64,000 nucleotides of DNA. Source: Bdellovibrio sp. BCCA (GTDB lineage Bacteria; Bdellovibrionota; Bdellovibrionia; Bdellovibrionales; Bdellovibrionaceae). The translations under genes and the position numbers were made by a program. The stretch lies in contig NZ_JBBNAC010000001.1 of the NCBI RefSeq assembly GCF_037996825.1, positions 620,001 through 684,000 on the forward strand, given 5' to 3'. The notes under the pieces are model-generated. The model worked only from the letters and a program-made list of their open reading frames with translations, searched no databases and was not told the origin of the DNA. This document shows positions 32,454 to 40,157 of the stretch, in pieces. Each line of letters begins with the position of its first letter. Position 1 is the first letter of the stretch.

Positions 32454-33401
32454 CTAAAAAAACAACGTCGCCGTCGCGGACGCTTCTCGCAGCAGATAGT
32501 AATTGTAGAGCACACCCAGCATAAAATTTTTCGACAGAGAATACTGAACTCCACCAAAATATTCTTCTTTGATTTTTCGTGTTTCCAATTGTTCAGTATC
32601 GTAATTGAAAGCCGGCGCGTCTGAATCTTCTAAACGCTTTGAGGCCGTCAGAATAAATTTTCCCAAAGTTAAACTCGCAGTGTAGAGCTGAACCGTGGCT
32701 ATGTATTCACCAAAAGAAGAATCTTCAGCGGTTTTCAAACGCAGATTTGCATAATTTAAAATCAAAGAATTGAGATAAAGGCCGACGTTGTAAGTCTGAA
32801 CTTGATATTTGATAACCAGCTTTTGTCCGCCAGACTCCAGCTGCGTTTCATCTCCGTAAAGAGAATAACCTACCGCAAAGGGACCCCAGATTCCATTTAG
32901 ACCTGCGCCCGGACTCACAGCCGTGGTGAGAGTGTTGTACTTTGCCATGGCTCCCAGTTTCAGGCTGTAGCGATTAAAACCGCTGCCTTTTCTGTCAGCC
33001 AAGTCGAAGGCCGCTGCCAAAGTGTATTTTTGATTCGGGAACTTTTTCTTATTTATTTTTCTATCTAAGAAATCTTCAGTGGTTTCAAAGCCGGGAGCCC
33101 CAAAAAAAGTATCTTCACTGTTTGAAGGAGAAAGTGCAGCGCCCATACGGCCATTTCCGCGCACCAAAGAAAAATCTCCTCCGCCGCTAAAATAAATCGC
33201 TTCAACACCAAAACCCTTATCTGTCGGCACGGCAGAGGGATTGATTTTGACTTGAGTACTGGGGGAGGGACTCGAAGGATCTCTGCGAAAGTGACTGCAT
33301 TCGTTTATCAGATAACAATTTGTCTCTGCAAAAACTTGTTGAGGTGCTTGAACACACAATATGAATAACAAGCCCAAGCAAAAATAAAAGCTGCGAAACA
33401 A
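32454..33401 (-). CDS. Outer-membrane beta-barrel protein with TTG start
   Basis: 315 residues. The TTG at 33401 has AAGGA 8 bases upstream and opens a signal peptide (ends VFA-ET); there is no ATG nearby. Two Cys residues (NCYLINEC) follow, then strand-like segments of alternating residues (KYTLAAAFDLADR, YSLKLGAMAKYNTL, GVLYNYYLLREASATATLFF). The C-terminal Phe is typical of barrels recognised by BamA. No substrate or family is assignable. Confidence 0.75.
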   Translation of the reverse strand: MFRSFYFCLGLLFILCVQAPQQVFAETNCYLINECSHFRRDPSSPSPSTQVKINPSAVPTDKGFGVEAIYFSGGGDFSLVRGNGRMGAALSPSNSEDTFFGAPGFETTEDFLDRKINKKKFPNQKYTLAAAFDLADRKGSGFNRYSLKLGAMAKYNTLTTAVSPGAGLNGIWGPFAVGYSLYGDETQLESGGQKLVIKYQVQTYNVGLYLNSLILNYANLRLKTAEDSSFGEYIATVQLYTASLTLGKFILTASKRLEDSDAPAFNYDTEQLETRKIKEEYFGGVQYSLSKNFMLGVLYNYYLLREASATATLFF

Positions 33402-33514
33402 AAAAAGTCCTTTGGAAGAGTTCTTTCTAGATTAATGGAATTAGGTGTTTTTGTTAAGGGCCATTTTCAATCGAAAAAAGATGCGCTTGCGGTTTACATT
33501 GATAAGCTTGCGCC

Positions 33515-34597
33515 ATGAATGCAAAACCACTCTTGCGTAAAATTCCTATTGCGATCTGGGTCCTGATTTTAGTTTTGATCCTCGTCCGTATTTTTCTTCC
33601 GGTTGGAGTGAAGTATGGAGTTAATTGGTACCTTGGTCAGAAGCTCCAGAACTATGAGGGGCATCTTGACGACTTCGGTCTGGCTTTATATCGAGGTGCC
33701 TACCAGTTTGAAGGACTTCGTTTATGGAAAAAAGGAAAAAGTGCGAAAGACCCATTGATTGAAATCAAACACACGGACCTGTCCTTGGCCTGGCGGGCCT
33801 TGTTCAAAGGAAAGTTGCTTGGAGATCTTAAAGTGGATGGCGTGTTGCTTAACCTCGTCGACAGCCAGGAAAAACAGAAACAACAGTTCGGGGGCGGAGA
33901 AGATTGGAAGACCGTAGTCGGAAAGTTAATTCCTATCGAGCTTGAATCGTTTAAACTCAGCCGCAGTGAAGTTCTATTCGTTAATAAAGAATTTAAAGTG
34001 CCTGTGAAAATCGTGATGGATGAAATCAACGCTGAAGCCACGAATATTAAGAACACCGACGACCGAAAAGAACTTTTGCCCAGCACGGTGCAGGCTTCAG
34101 CAAGACTGCAAAAAAGTGCGAAGCTTCATGCTGAGGCTAAAATCAATTTGCTCTCTCGTCTTCCTGCTTTTGAGTCCAAGTTTAAACTTGATAAGTTAGA
34201 TGTCACAAAGCTGAACGATTTTTTCTTGGCTTACGGTTCTTTCAACGTGCATTCCGGGAAGTTCAGTCTTTATGGAGAGGTCAGTACCAAAGAAAATATG
34301 GTGAAAGGTTATGTAAAACCTTTTTTTGAAAATCTTGACGTCATGTCTCCGAAAGAAAAGTTCGAAAGCCCCAAAAGATTTTTTAATGAAGTCGCTATCG
34401 CCTGGGCTAATGTTTTTTTAAGAAATAGCAAAGATCACACTGTTGCTACCAAGATTGAATTTGAAGGAGCTTCCAAGGCGCCGAGTATCAATAAATGGGG
34501 CGCATTCTGGGAGTCTTTAAGAAATGGATTTGTCGAGGCTTTGAAAAAGCAGCTTGATGAGAAGATCACAATTAAGGACGTGCCGAAGAAAAAATAA
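33515..34597 (+). CDS. Inner-membrane-anchored DUF748/AsmA-like protein
   Basis: 360 residues. One N-terminal membrane helix (IPIAIWVLILVLILVRIFLP) is followed by a periplasmic beta-rich domain of the DUF748/AsmA type: EIKHTDLSLAWRALFKGKLL, GDLKVDGVLLNLV, IELESFKLSRSEVLFVN, and a late GSFNVHSGKFSLYGEVSTKE. AsmA-like proteins are linked to lipid transport and outer-membrane assembly. The C-terminus is Lys-rich. The ribosome site is weak. The 3' end abuts the convergent 34598 gene with no gap. Confidence 0.75.
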   Translation: MNAKPLLRKIPIAIWVLILVLILVRIFLPVGVKYGVNWYLGQKLQNYEGHLDDFGLALYRGAYQFEGLRLWKKGKSAKDPLIEIKHTDLSLAWRALFKGKLLGDLKVDGVLLNLVDSQEKQKQQFGGGEDWKTVVGKLIPIELESFKLSRSEVLFVNKEFKVPVKIVMDEINAEATNIKNTDDRKELLPSTVQASARLQKSAKLHAEAKINLLSRLPAFESKFKLDKLDVTKLNDFFLAYGSFNVHSGKFSLYGEVSTKENMVKGYVKPFFENLDVMSPKEKFESPKRFFNEVAIAWANVFLRNSKDHTVATKIEFEGASKAPSINKWGAFWESLRNGFVEALKKQLDEKITIKDVPKKK

Positions 34598-35128
34598 TCA
34601 AAGTTCATTTCGTTGCGCAAGGATTAAAGACTGCGGATCGAAAACTTTCTGGGCGCGAACGCTGTTGCCACAGCCCGAGATAGGAAAGTTGGAAAGTGTT
34701 TTACGATTGAAATAACTTTGCGCAATTTCAAGATCCTGAATCTTTTCTGTGTACGCTCCGGCATAAACGCCTTCCCCTTTGGGAGAAGTCACGAGAAAAT
34801 AAGGGCTCTGTAAAGTAGGCAGCGCTTGGGCCAATACCTGTCGGCTTCCCGGCGTCACGATATATCCTTTTTTGCGTAACTGAGTTTGAAGATTTTCGTT
34901 CGGTTCGAGAAGAATTACGAGTTCATCAAAAACTTTGGCCGATTTTCTATTAAGAAGATAATCAAGAATTCTTTGGTCCTCGGCGGTGGCTGAATCAATT
35001 ACGTGAGTAAGCACCCATCGGCCCGGAGGAGGGGCATTTAAAATAGGAACCCCATTCAATAGCGAGACTAATAAAATACTGACCGTGGCCCACAGGAAAA
35101 CTAAGAAGAAACGTACCGCTTTTAGCAT
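34598..35128 (-). CDS. Membrane-anchored protein of unknown function
   Basis: 176 residues. One N-terminal membrane segment (FFLVFLWATVSILLVSLLNG) places the rest outside the cytoplasm. The globular part has an alpha/beta feel (FDELVILLEPNENLQTQLRK, KGYIVTPGSRQVLAQALPTL) and ends with an ISGCGNSVRAQ segment. The Cys-x-Asn motif is not a known active site. Its stop lies directly beside the stop of the convergent DUF748-like gene. Confidence 0.65.
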   Translation of the reverse strand: MLKAVRFFLVFLWATVSILLVSLLNGVPILNAPPPGRWVLTHVIDSATAEDQRILDYLLNRKSAKVFDELVILLEPNENLQTQLRKKGYIVTPGSRQVLAQALPTLQSPYFLVTSPKGEGVYAGAYTEKIQDLEIAQSYFNRKTLSNFPISGCGNSVRAQKVFDPQSLILAQRNEL

Positions 35129-35264
35129 ACTTATCTTTTCGGTATCAAACCTTCTTTTGTATAGTTAAAAATTGGAAAATTCGTTTCATATTGGAGCAAT
35201 TCGACCATGAAACTTAAAATGTAATGCGGTTGAATGCTCAGTCCTAACATGTTAACTAAGAGTC

Positions 35265-36014
35265 ATGGCAAAAGAACCTGGAGAGCTTAAGTGGATTGAG
35301 GAACTGTTACCCGAGGAAGGGTATCGGCGCAAATCCATGTTCGGTGGGTTTGCTTACTATATCGATGACAAAATCGTACTCTTGATTTTTGAATCCGATG
35401 ACAAACGCTGGAACGGAACTATGTTTCCTGTCGAGCGTGAGTTTCAACCACAAGCTCTTAAAAAATTTCCAGAATTATCTCCGCATGTGATTTTGCCAAA
35501 GTGGCTTTATCTGCCGTTGCATACAGAGGGTTTCGACGAAATCGTTCCCGATATTCTCCGCGAAGTTTTAAGACCTCGCAGTTTTTGGGGAAGTATCCCG
35601 AAGCCTAAAGGTAAAAAAGGAAATTCCAGAAAAAGAAAGAATGTCGAAGACGAAATTTCAACAAAGATCGACACACGAAAGCCGCGACTTTTTTCAGATG
35701 AACCTGCTGAAGACGCATTAAAGAAAGCCAAGAAAATTTCTGACCTAAAAAATCTTGGTGAAGTGACGGAAAAGCAATTCGCGAAAATCGGCATCACGAC
35801 AGCTCAGCAGTTTATTAAGCTTGGCTGGAAAAAGACTATGAAGAAGTTGATCGAGTATAATCCCAAATATCGCCATTCTCTTTATGCTTACGCTCTCATT
35901 GGAGCATTGACCAACACTGAATTCACGCACATTTCCGATGAAGAAAAAGCAGAGGCGAAAGCCTTTATCAAATCTATTCCCAAACCGGATGCGAAGAAAA
36001 AGAAATCCAAGTGA
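35265..36014 (+). CDS. TfoX N- and C-domain protein
   Basis: 249 residues. The N-terminal TfoX domain shows KSMFGGFAYYIDDKIVLLIF. A charged linker, rich in Lys, Arg and Glu, occupies residues about 110-155. The C-terminal TfoX_C domain shows LKNLGEVTEKQFAKIGITTA, QQFIKLGWKKTM, and RHSLYAYALIGALTN, and ends in a Lys tail. TfoX (Sxy) homologues regulate competence in gammaproteobacteria; outside that group the role is open. Start ATG 35265 has only a weak ribosome site (AAGAG). Confidence 0.85.
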   Translation: MAKEPGELKWIEELLPEEGYRRKSMFGGFAYYIDDKIVLLIFESDDKRWNGTMFPVEREFQPQALKKFPELSPHVILPKWLYLPLHTEGFDEIVPDILREVLRPRSFWGSIPKPKGKKGNSRKRKNVEDEISTKIDTRKPRLFSDEPAEDALKKAKKISDLKNLGEVTEKQFAKIGITTAQQFIKLGWKKTMKKLIEYNPKYRHSLYAYALIGALTNTEFTHISDEEKAEAKAFIKSIPKPDAKKKKSK

Positions 36015-36122
36015 GTTTGCTGATAACTCGGCTCCTGCTGAAAATCCGGCGCCAGGTTTCGCCGGGATTTCGGCAAATGTTGAAAGAGAGCGAATAGCTT
36101 GATTTTGGGAGTCCGTTTTAGC

Positions 36123-36138
36123 TGGCACTGCTCTTGCC
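36123..36138 (+). promoter_or_regulatory. Sigma-54 (RpoN) promoter
   Basis: TGGCAC-TGCTC-TTGCC: exact -24/-12 elements with GG-N10-GC. It lies 39 bases before the start of the small secreted protein at 36177, which has AAGGAG. It needs an RpoN enhancer-binding protein; none is in this window. Confidence 0.85.
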
Positions 36139-36176
36139 TTAGTGAATGTTAACAACAAATCACTAAGGAGAAAAAT

Positions 36177-36578
36177 ATGAAAAACGCAAGATATCTAATG
36201 GCAGCTTTGGTAGCTTTGACGGGCTTGACGTTATCATCAGTTTCAAAAGCAGACATATCGCCAATTACGACAGTGAACGACACGGCCTACGGAATGTGGA
36301 TCACTATCTACGATCCTTTCGATAGTGGGCATGCCGACTATGGCTGTGTGCCGCCACGACAAACTAAAACCTGGAGTTCAGGAAATTACATCTCCATTAT
36401 GGCGCCTTACACTGTTCGGGCTGAAATGATGAGCACAGCAGATTGTCGCGGTAAAAAGTTGGATGACTTATCAGTGGGTGCTTCTCCGAATCGAACCTAC
36501 ATGGTGAGTTTAGTCAGCGGAGGTTTCATCTGGTCCAGAGTTCTGGGAAGTCCCGCACAGGCCCCTAACGAGAACTAA
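36177..36578 (+). CDS. Small secreted protein under sigma-54 control
   Basis: 133 residues. The signal peptide ends SKA-DI. The mature part has two cysteines (YGCVPP, ADCRGK), a likely disulfide, and a beta-rich look (YGMWITIYDPFDSGHADYGC, RTYMVSLVSGGFIWSRVLG). The ribosome site is AAGGAG. A textbook sigma-54 promoter is upstream and a terminator downstream, so it is a monocistronic, regulated unit. I recognise no family. Confidence 0.8.
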   Translation: MKNARYLMAALVALTGLTLSSVSKADISPITTVNDTAYGMWITIYDPFDSGHADYGCVPPRQTKTWSSGNYISIMAPYTVRAEMMSTADCRGKKLDDLSVGASPNRTYMVSLVSGGFIWSRVLGSPAQAPNEN

Positions 36579-36589
36579 GTGTAGAAAAT

Positions 36590-36618
36590 AAAAAAGCGAC
36601 CTCTTGGGTCGCTTTTTT
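36590..36618. terminator. Rho-independent terminator
   Basis: AAAAAAGCGACC / GGTCGCTTTTTT with a 5-base loop, symmetrical enough to work both ways. It ends the small secreted protein gene and lies 26 bases from the tRNA 3' end. Confidence 0.85.
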
Positions 36619-36643
36619 ATTTGATTTTTTCTCTTTCGAGAAT

Positions 36644-36726
36644 TGGTGCCCCGCGAGGGACTTGAACCCCCACGCTTGCGCACTAGATCCTAAGTCTAGC
36701 GTGTCTGCCAATTTCACCAGCGGGGC
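36644..36726 (-). tRNA. tRNA-Leu (anticodon UAG)
   Basis: On the minus strand: acceptor GCCCCGC pairs with GCGGGGC, then A73 and encoded CCA. The anticodon arm is CTAGA-CTTAGGA-TCTAG, giving anticodon TAG, and the T arm contains GGTTCAAGTCC. A long variable arm (TGCGCAAGCGT region) marks a class II tRNA, Leu by anticodon. It reads CUA and, by wobble, other CUN codons. It sits 3' of gcvH, on the same strand as the gcvT-gcvH genes. Confidence 0.97.
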
Positions 36727-36785
36727 AACACCTTAAATTTGAAACACAGTGATAGCGCAGTTCTGCGCTATCTTGCAAGAAAAAA

Positions 36786-37175
36786 CTATTTCTCGCTGAT
36801 CAATTTTTTGTAGTCCGGAGCTCTCATAAGATTTGCGAGTTCCTTTTCAGTATCCATTTCGATACGAACCAACCAGCCTTCATTCACTGGATCGTCGTTC
36901 AATACAGATGGATCGTCTCCCAAAGCTGTATTTACTTCGATAACAGTTCCTGAAACAGGGGCATAAAGGTCGCTCACGGCTTTAACGGACTCAATAACGC
37001 CGAAAGTTTGGCCTTGAGTGATTTTTTGACCTTCTTCTGGAAGCTCAACGTACACGACTTCACCCAATTGATCTTGAGCAAATTCAGTGATTCCAACAGT
37101 TACGATGTTCTCGTCAACTTGAGCCCACTCGTGTTCTTTTGTGTAGTAATAATCTTCAGGGATGTGAAATGCCAT
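36786..37175 (-). CDS. gcvH: Glycine cleavage system H protein
   Basis: 129 residues, normal length. The lipoyl-bearing lysine is Lys65 in IESVKAVSDLYAPVSG. GcvH carries the aminomethyl group between GcvP, GcvT and the L protein in the cytoplasm. The gene begins 10 bases after the gcvT stop and is preceded by an AAGGAG site within the gcvT end. The partner gcvP lies at 47496-50369, separated by about 9 kb. Confidence 0.96.
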   Translation of the reverse strand: MAFHIPEDYYYTKEHEWAQVDENIVTVGITEFAQDQLGEVVYVELPEEGQKITQGQTFGVIESVKAVSDLYAPVSGTVIEVNTALGDDPSVLNDDPVNEGWLVRIEMDTEKELANLMRAPDYKKLISEK

Positions 37176-37185
37176 GTTCGGCTCC

Positions 37186-38268
37186 TTATTTCGTTACAAA
37201 TGGGGTCTTGCACACAACGGCTTTTACTTTGCGGCCGCGAATATCAAGAAGGAATTCTGTTCCCTCTTTCGCATAAGCCACGTCGATAAAAGCGATCCCA
37301 ATAGGTTCATCCAAAGTCGGAGAATGTGTACCACTTGTTACCTTGCCGATTTCTTTGTTGTCAAAAGAAAATAGGCTGTAACCTTGGCGAGGGATACCCT
37401 TCTCAAGCATCTTAAATCCCACAAGATTTTGCTTAAGACCCGCTTCTTTTTTGCCTACAATTTGGGCTTTTCCCATAAAGTCTTTTTTAGCGGGTTTAAT
37501 CACCCAACCAAGACCGGCTTCGTATGGATTCGTCGTGTCATCAATTTCATGACCATATAGAGAGTATTTCATCTCCGTGCGCAAAGTATCGCGAGCGCCC
37601 AGGCCGATGCCCATAACTCCCAAATCTTTACCTTGCTCAAGAAGTGCATTCCAAAGAGCCACTGTGCCTGCAGCTTCAACGAAAACTTCACAGCCTTTTT
37701 CGCCTGTGTAGCCTGTTGTTGCCACCATGATTTTATAATTTTGGAATTCGCCGGTTTTCAAAGTGAAAGATTTCATCTCGCTCACTTTGAATCCGAAAAC
37801 GCGATCGCAAAGTTCCAAAGCTTTCGGTCCTTGAATCGCGATCTGACCCCAACGATCACTCTCGTCAGTCATGTCGGCGCCCTTGTTGTGTTTTGTCATC
37901 CACGCAAAGTCTTTGTCTTTGTTCGAGGCATTTACACACACAAGGTAGTCTTCATTTTTCTTAAGGCAATAAACAATGATGTCGTCAACCAAACCGCCTT
38001 GGTCATTCGGAAGAAGAGAGTATTGAGCTTCGCCATCGTTCAATTTAGCAACGTCGTTTGTTGTCAGCCACTCTAGAGTCTCTAGAGCTTTCGGGCCTTT
38101 CACGCGAACTTCTCCCATGTGAGAGACGTCGAAAAGTCCCACGTTCGTGCGCACGTTGTTGTGCTCTTCACGAAGGCCGATGTATTGAACAGGCATGTAC
38201 CAGCCGGCGAAATCGACCATGCGGGCACCCATTTTTTCATGTGTTTCTGCGAGAGGTGTCTTTTTCAT
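37186..38268 (-). CDS. gcvT: Glycine cleavage system T protein (aminomethyltransferase)
   Basis: 360 residues from ATG 38268, giving the family N-terminus KKTPLAETHEKMGARMVDFA; the frame runs upstream without support. Key features are GWYMPVQY, DVSHMGEVRVKG, the YTGEKGCEVFVEA folate-binding region and LGARDTLRTEMKYSLYGHEI. GcvT transfers the methylene group from H-protein-bound aminomethyl to tetrahydrofolate. It is followed within 10 bases by gcvH. I see no glycine riboswitch in front of it; the ribosome site is weak (AGGA, 11 bases). Confidence 0.94.
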   Translation of the reverse strand: MKKTPLAETHEKMGARMVDFAGWYMPVQYIGLREEHNNVRTNVGLFDVSHMGEVRVKGPKALETLEWLTTNDVAKLNDGEAQYSLLPNDQGGLVDDIIVYCLKKNEDYLVCVNASNKDKDFAWMTKHNKGADMTDESDRWGQIAIQGPKALELCDRVFGFKVSEMKSFTLKTGEFQNYKIMVATTGYTGEKGCEVFVEAAGTVALWNALLEQGKDLGVMGIGLGARDTLRTEMKYSLYGHEIDDTTNPYEAGLGWVIKPAKKDFMGKAQIVGKKEAGLKQNLVGFKMLEKGIPRQGYSLFSFDNKEIGKVTSGTHSPTLDEPIGIAFIDVAYAKEGTEFLLDIRGRKVKAVVCKTPFVTK

Positions 38269-38317
38269 GGGCCCGAGTGTCCTTTCCTCTGGACAGACAG
38301 TCAATGAGGATTCTATT

Positions 38318-38833
38318 TTGACTCGCTCCATGTTTAAACTTTCTCGCCGAATGCAGCTTATTTACGATCTTCTTTTGCCCGGAAAACCCGTCTGGGACTT
38401 CTGTTGCGACCATGGCTATATGGGGTTGAACGCCTATGAAAGCGGCCTTTTTCCCGAAGTGTATTTTGTTGACAAGGTGGAGCACATCATAGCCCAGCTT
38501 AAGACACGCTTTGAAAATGAATATCATCGTGCAGATTCGCCTGCACAAGCGCACTTTCTTGCTCAACAGGGGGAGGAAATTGCGCGTCCTTTGCGAGGTT
38601 CCGTTGTCGTTGCCGGAGTGGGGGCGTTTACCATTTTTAAAATTATCCAAAGTCTTCATGAAAAAGGTCACTTAGAGGCTCAGAGATTGATCTTGTGTCC
38701 TCAAAGAGACGAGGAAAAACTGCTTCAGTTTTTCGCCGAGAGATCGAATTTTGGATATGAATTGAGCAACGAACATTACGAAGTTGCCGAACGGGGACGC
38801 ACTCGTAAGTTATTGATTTTTGATAAAAATTAA
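38318..38833 (+). CDS. TrmK-like tRNA (adenine22-N1)-methyltransferase, TTG start
   Basis: 171 residues. The motif VWDFCCDHGYMGLNAYESG stands where TrmK proteins have D-x-G-x-DH-x-Y, followed by YFVDKVEHIIAQL (adenosine-binding acid). VVVAGVGAFTIFKIIQSL and LILCPQRDEEKLLQFFAE match later motifs. The TTG at 38318 has GAGGA 9 bases upstream; the ATG at 38330 is too far from it. TrmK proteins are usually 220-240 residues, so this is a short version and the call is moderate. Confidence 0.65.
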   Translation: MTRSMFKLSRRMQLIYDLLLPGKPVWDFCCDHGYMGLNAYESGLFPEVYFVDKVEHIIAQLKTRFENEYHRADSPAQAHFLAQQGEEIARPLRGSVVVAGVGAFTIFKIIQSLHEKGHLEAQRLILCPQRDEEKLLQFFAERSNFGYELSNEHYEVAERGRTRKLLIFDKN

Positions 38834-38904
38834 GTAATGTTCGGCCTTTTCATGACGCACCCGGAATGGCAGTATTAAATGTCTGTAAGGCTGTGAACAA
38901 AATA

Positions 38905-38932
38905 TTGATTATTAGGGTACCTGCAAATAATT
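38905..38932 (+). promoter_or_regulatory. Promoter for leaderless TIGR02147 regulator
   Basis: TTGATT, 16 bases, ATAATT. The -10 ends 8 bases before ATG 38941, where there is no Shine-Dalgarno site. Confidence 0.45.
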
Positions 38933-38940
38933 GTGTCCTC

Positions 38941-39420
38941 ATGCAGGATGTAAATAATAACTCAGATTTTAGACAGTTTCTTGAAGATGAATTGGCTCGT
39001 CGTAGCCAAAACTATCCCCGTTATTCATTGCGTGCGTTCGCTCGTCATTTGGAAGTGGACTCGTCTTTCTTGTCCAAGATTCTAAACGGCAAAAGAACTG
39101 TCACAATGAGAACAATCCGTATGTTCGGGGAGCGTTTGAACCTGACTCCGGAAGAGCTTTCTCGTTTTGGCGAAATCAGCCGCGAGAAAAAAATGAAGCG
39201 CAAGCTTGAGCGTCTTTTAGAGAAAATGCCAACGGAAGAGCGTGAACAATCAACTATTTCAATCACAGTTGATGAAAACCGCCTTCCTGAAGCGAAAGAG
39301 AAAATCAAAGCCTTCCGTAAGGAATTGGCTCAGTTTCTTGATTCAGGCGTTTCACAAGGAAAGACATATCAAATTTCTGTGTCTCTTTTTCCTGTGTCAG
39401 GCTTCGGCGTTAACGACTAA
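38941..39420 (+). CDS. TIGR02147/DUF4423-type transcriptional regulator
   Basis: 159 residues from ATG 38941; the frame is open from an ATG at 38866, but the promoter lies inside that stretch. The XRE HTH is RYSLRAFARHLEVDSSFLSK then ILNGKRTVTMRTIRMFGERL, NLTPEEL. The C-terminal part (TISITVDENRLPEAKEKIKA, SGVSQGKTYQISVSLFPVSG) is the short form of the family effector. The family is abundant in Bdellovibrio and Fibrobacter. It is similar in kind to the split pair at 9889-10777. Confidence 0.88.
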   Translation: MQDVNNNSDFRQFLEDELARRSQNYPRYSLRAFARHLEVDSSFLSKILNGKRTVTMRTIRMFGERLNLTPEELSRFGEISREKKMKRKLERLLEKMPTEEREQSTISITVDENRLPEAKEKIKAFRKELAQFLDSGVSQGKTYQISVSLFPVSGFGVND

Positions 39421-39453
39421 GCGTTGAAGTATCATTTAAAATAAAACTCGATC

Positions 39454-39490
39454 AACCGAGTGGTCTTTGCGGATCACTCGGTTTTTTTAT
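39454..39490 (+). terminator. Rho-independent terminator
   Basis: AACCGAGTG / CACTCGGTT stem with a 12-base loop and TTTTTTT. It ends the TIGR02147 gene. Confidence 0.85.
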
Positions 39491-39574
39491 TTAAAAATCT
39501 GAGAAATTTTAAAGTTTTCTTTGTACTTTAGCACTGTCTTCTTGCCTCAAAAATTCTCATGATAGAATGCAACT

Positions 39575-40157
39575 ATGAAGAGATTGTTTTCACTATTTTT
39601 TCAAAGTGGAAGTCGTTCCTCGTGCTCGGTTGGTAAAGTATTTAGAAGAGAAAAAAACGTATGTAGTGCCTTTGGTCGCACCCGAGTGGTTTAAAGATCC
39701 TTATCAAGAAAAATTCTTATGGATGTCTTCGCTGTATGAGGATGAGAACCTTTTGATCTCTCCGTCGCAAAAACCCGTGGAATTTTTGAATCGTGAGTCT
39801 TTGGTGGGTAAAAAAACGTCCGATGTGATTGGCCATCGAAACGCGATGGTTGAAGATCTGATCACTCACAAACAGGTGCAAAGAATTGAGGCGGGTTCTT
39901 ACGAGAATATTTTAAAAATGCTGGCTTCCGAAAGAATCGACTTCGCGATTTTTGGACGTATGCTTTATGGATCTTTGGTTGATGAGTTGGGATTGCAAAA
40001 AGAACTGTATGTTTCTGCAAAACCGATAGAAAAGTTCTCGCGCAAAGTTTTGATCAATCCAAAAAGTCGCACGGATTTGCAAAAGTGGTTAGAAAAAGCG
40101 GTTCTGGATCTTCGCGGTAGCAAAGAATGGAAGCGCATGCTGGTTTGTTCTTATTGA
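39575..40157 (+). pseudogene. Remnant of an SBP_bac_3-type periplasmic solute-binding protein
   Basis: The open frame 39606-40157 (183 residues, GTG start) begins in the middle of the family: VEVVPRARLVKYLEEKK is the segment that follows the first lobe in complete proteins. The later blocks are intact (DPYQEKFLWMSSLYEDENLL, SYENILKMLASERIDFAIFG, QKWLEKAVLDLRGSKEWKRM). Directly upstream an ATG at 39575 opens MKRLFSLFF, a typical signal-peptide start, in another frame. A deletion of roughly 50-60 codons that also shifted the frame explains this. No intact copy is in this window. The 3' end overlaps the large lipoprotein gene by 7 bases. Confidence 0.7.
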
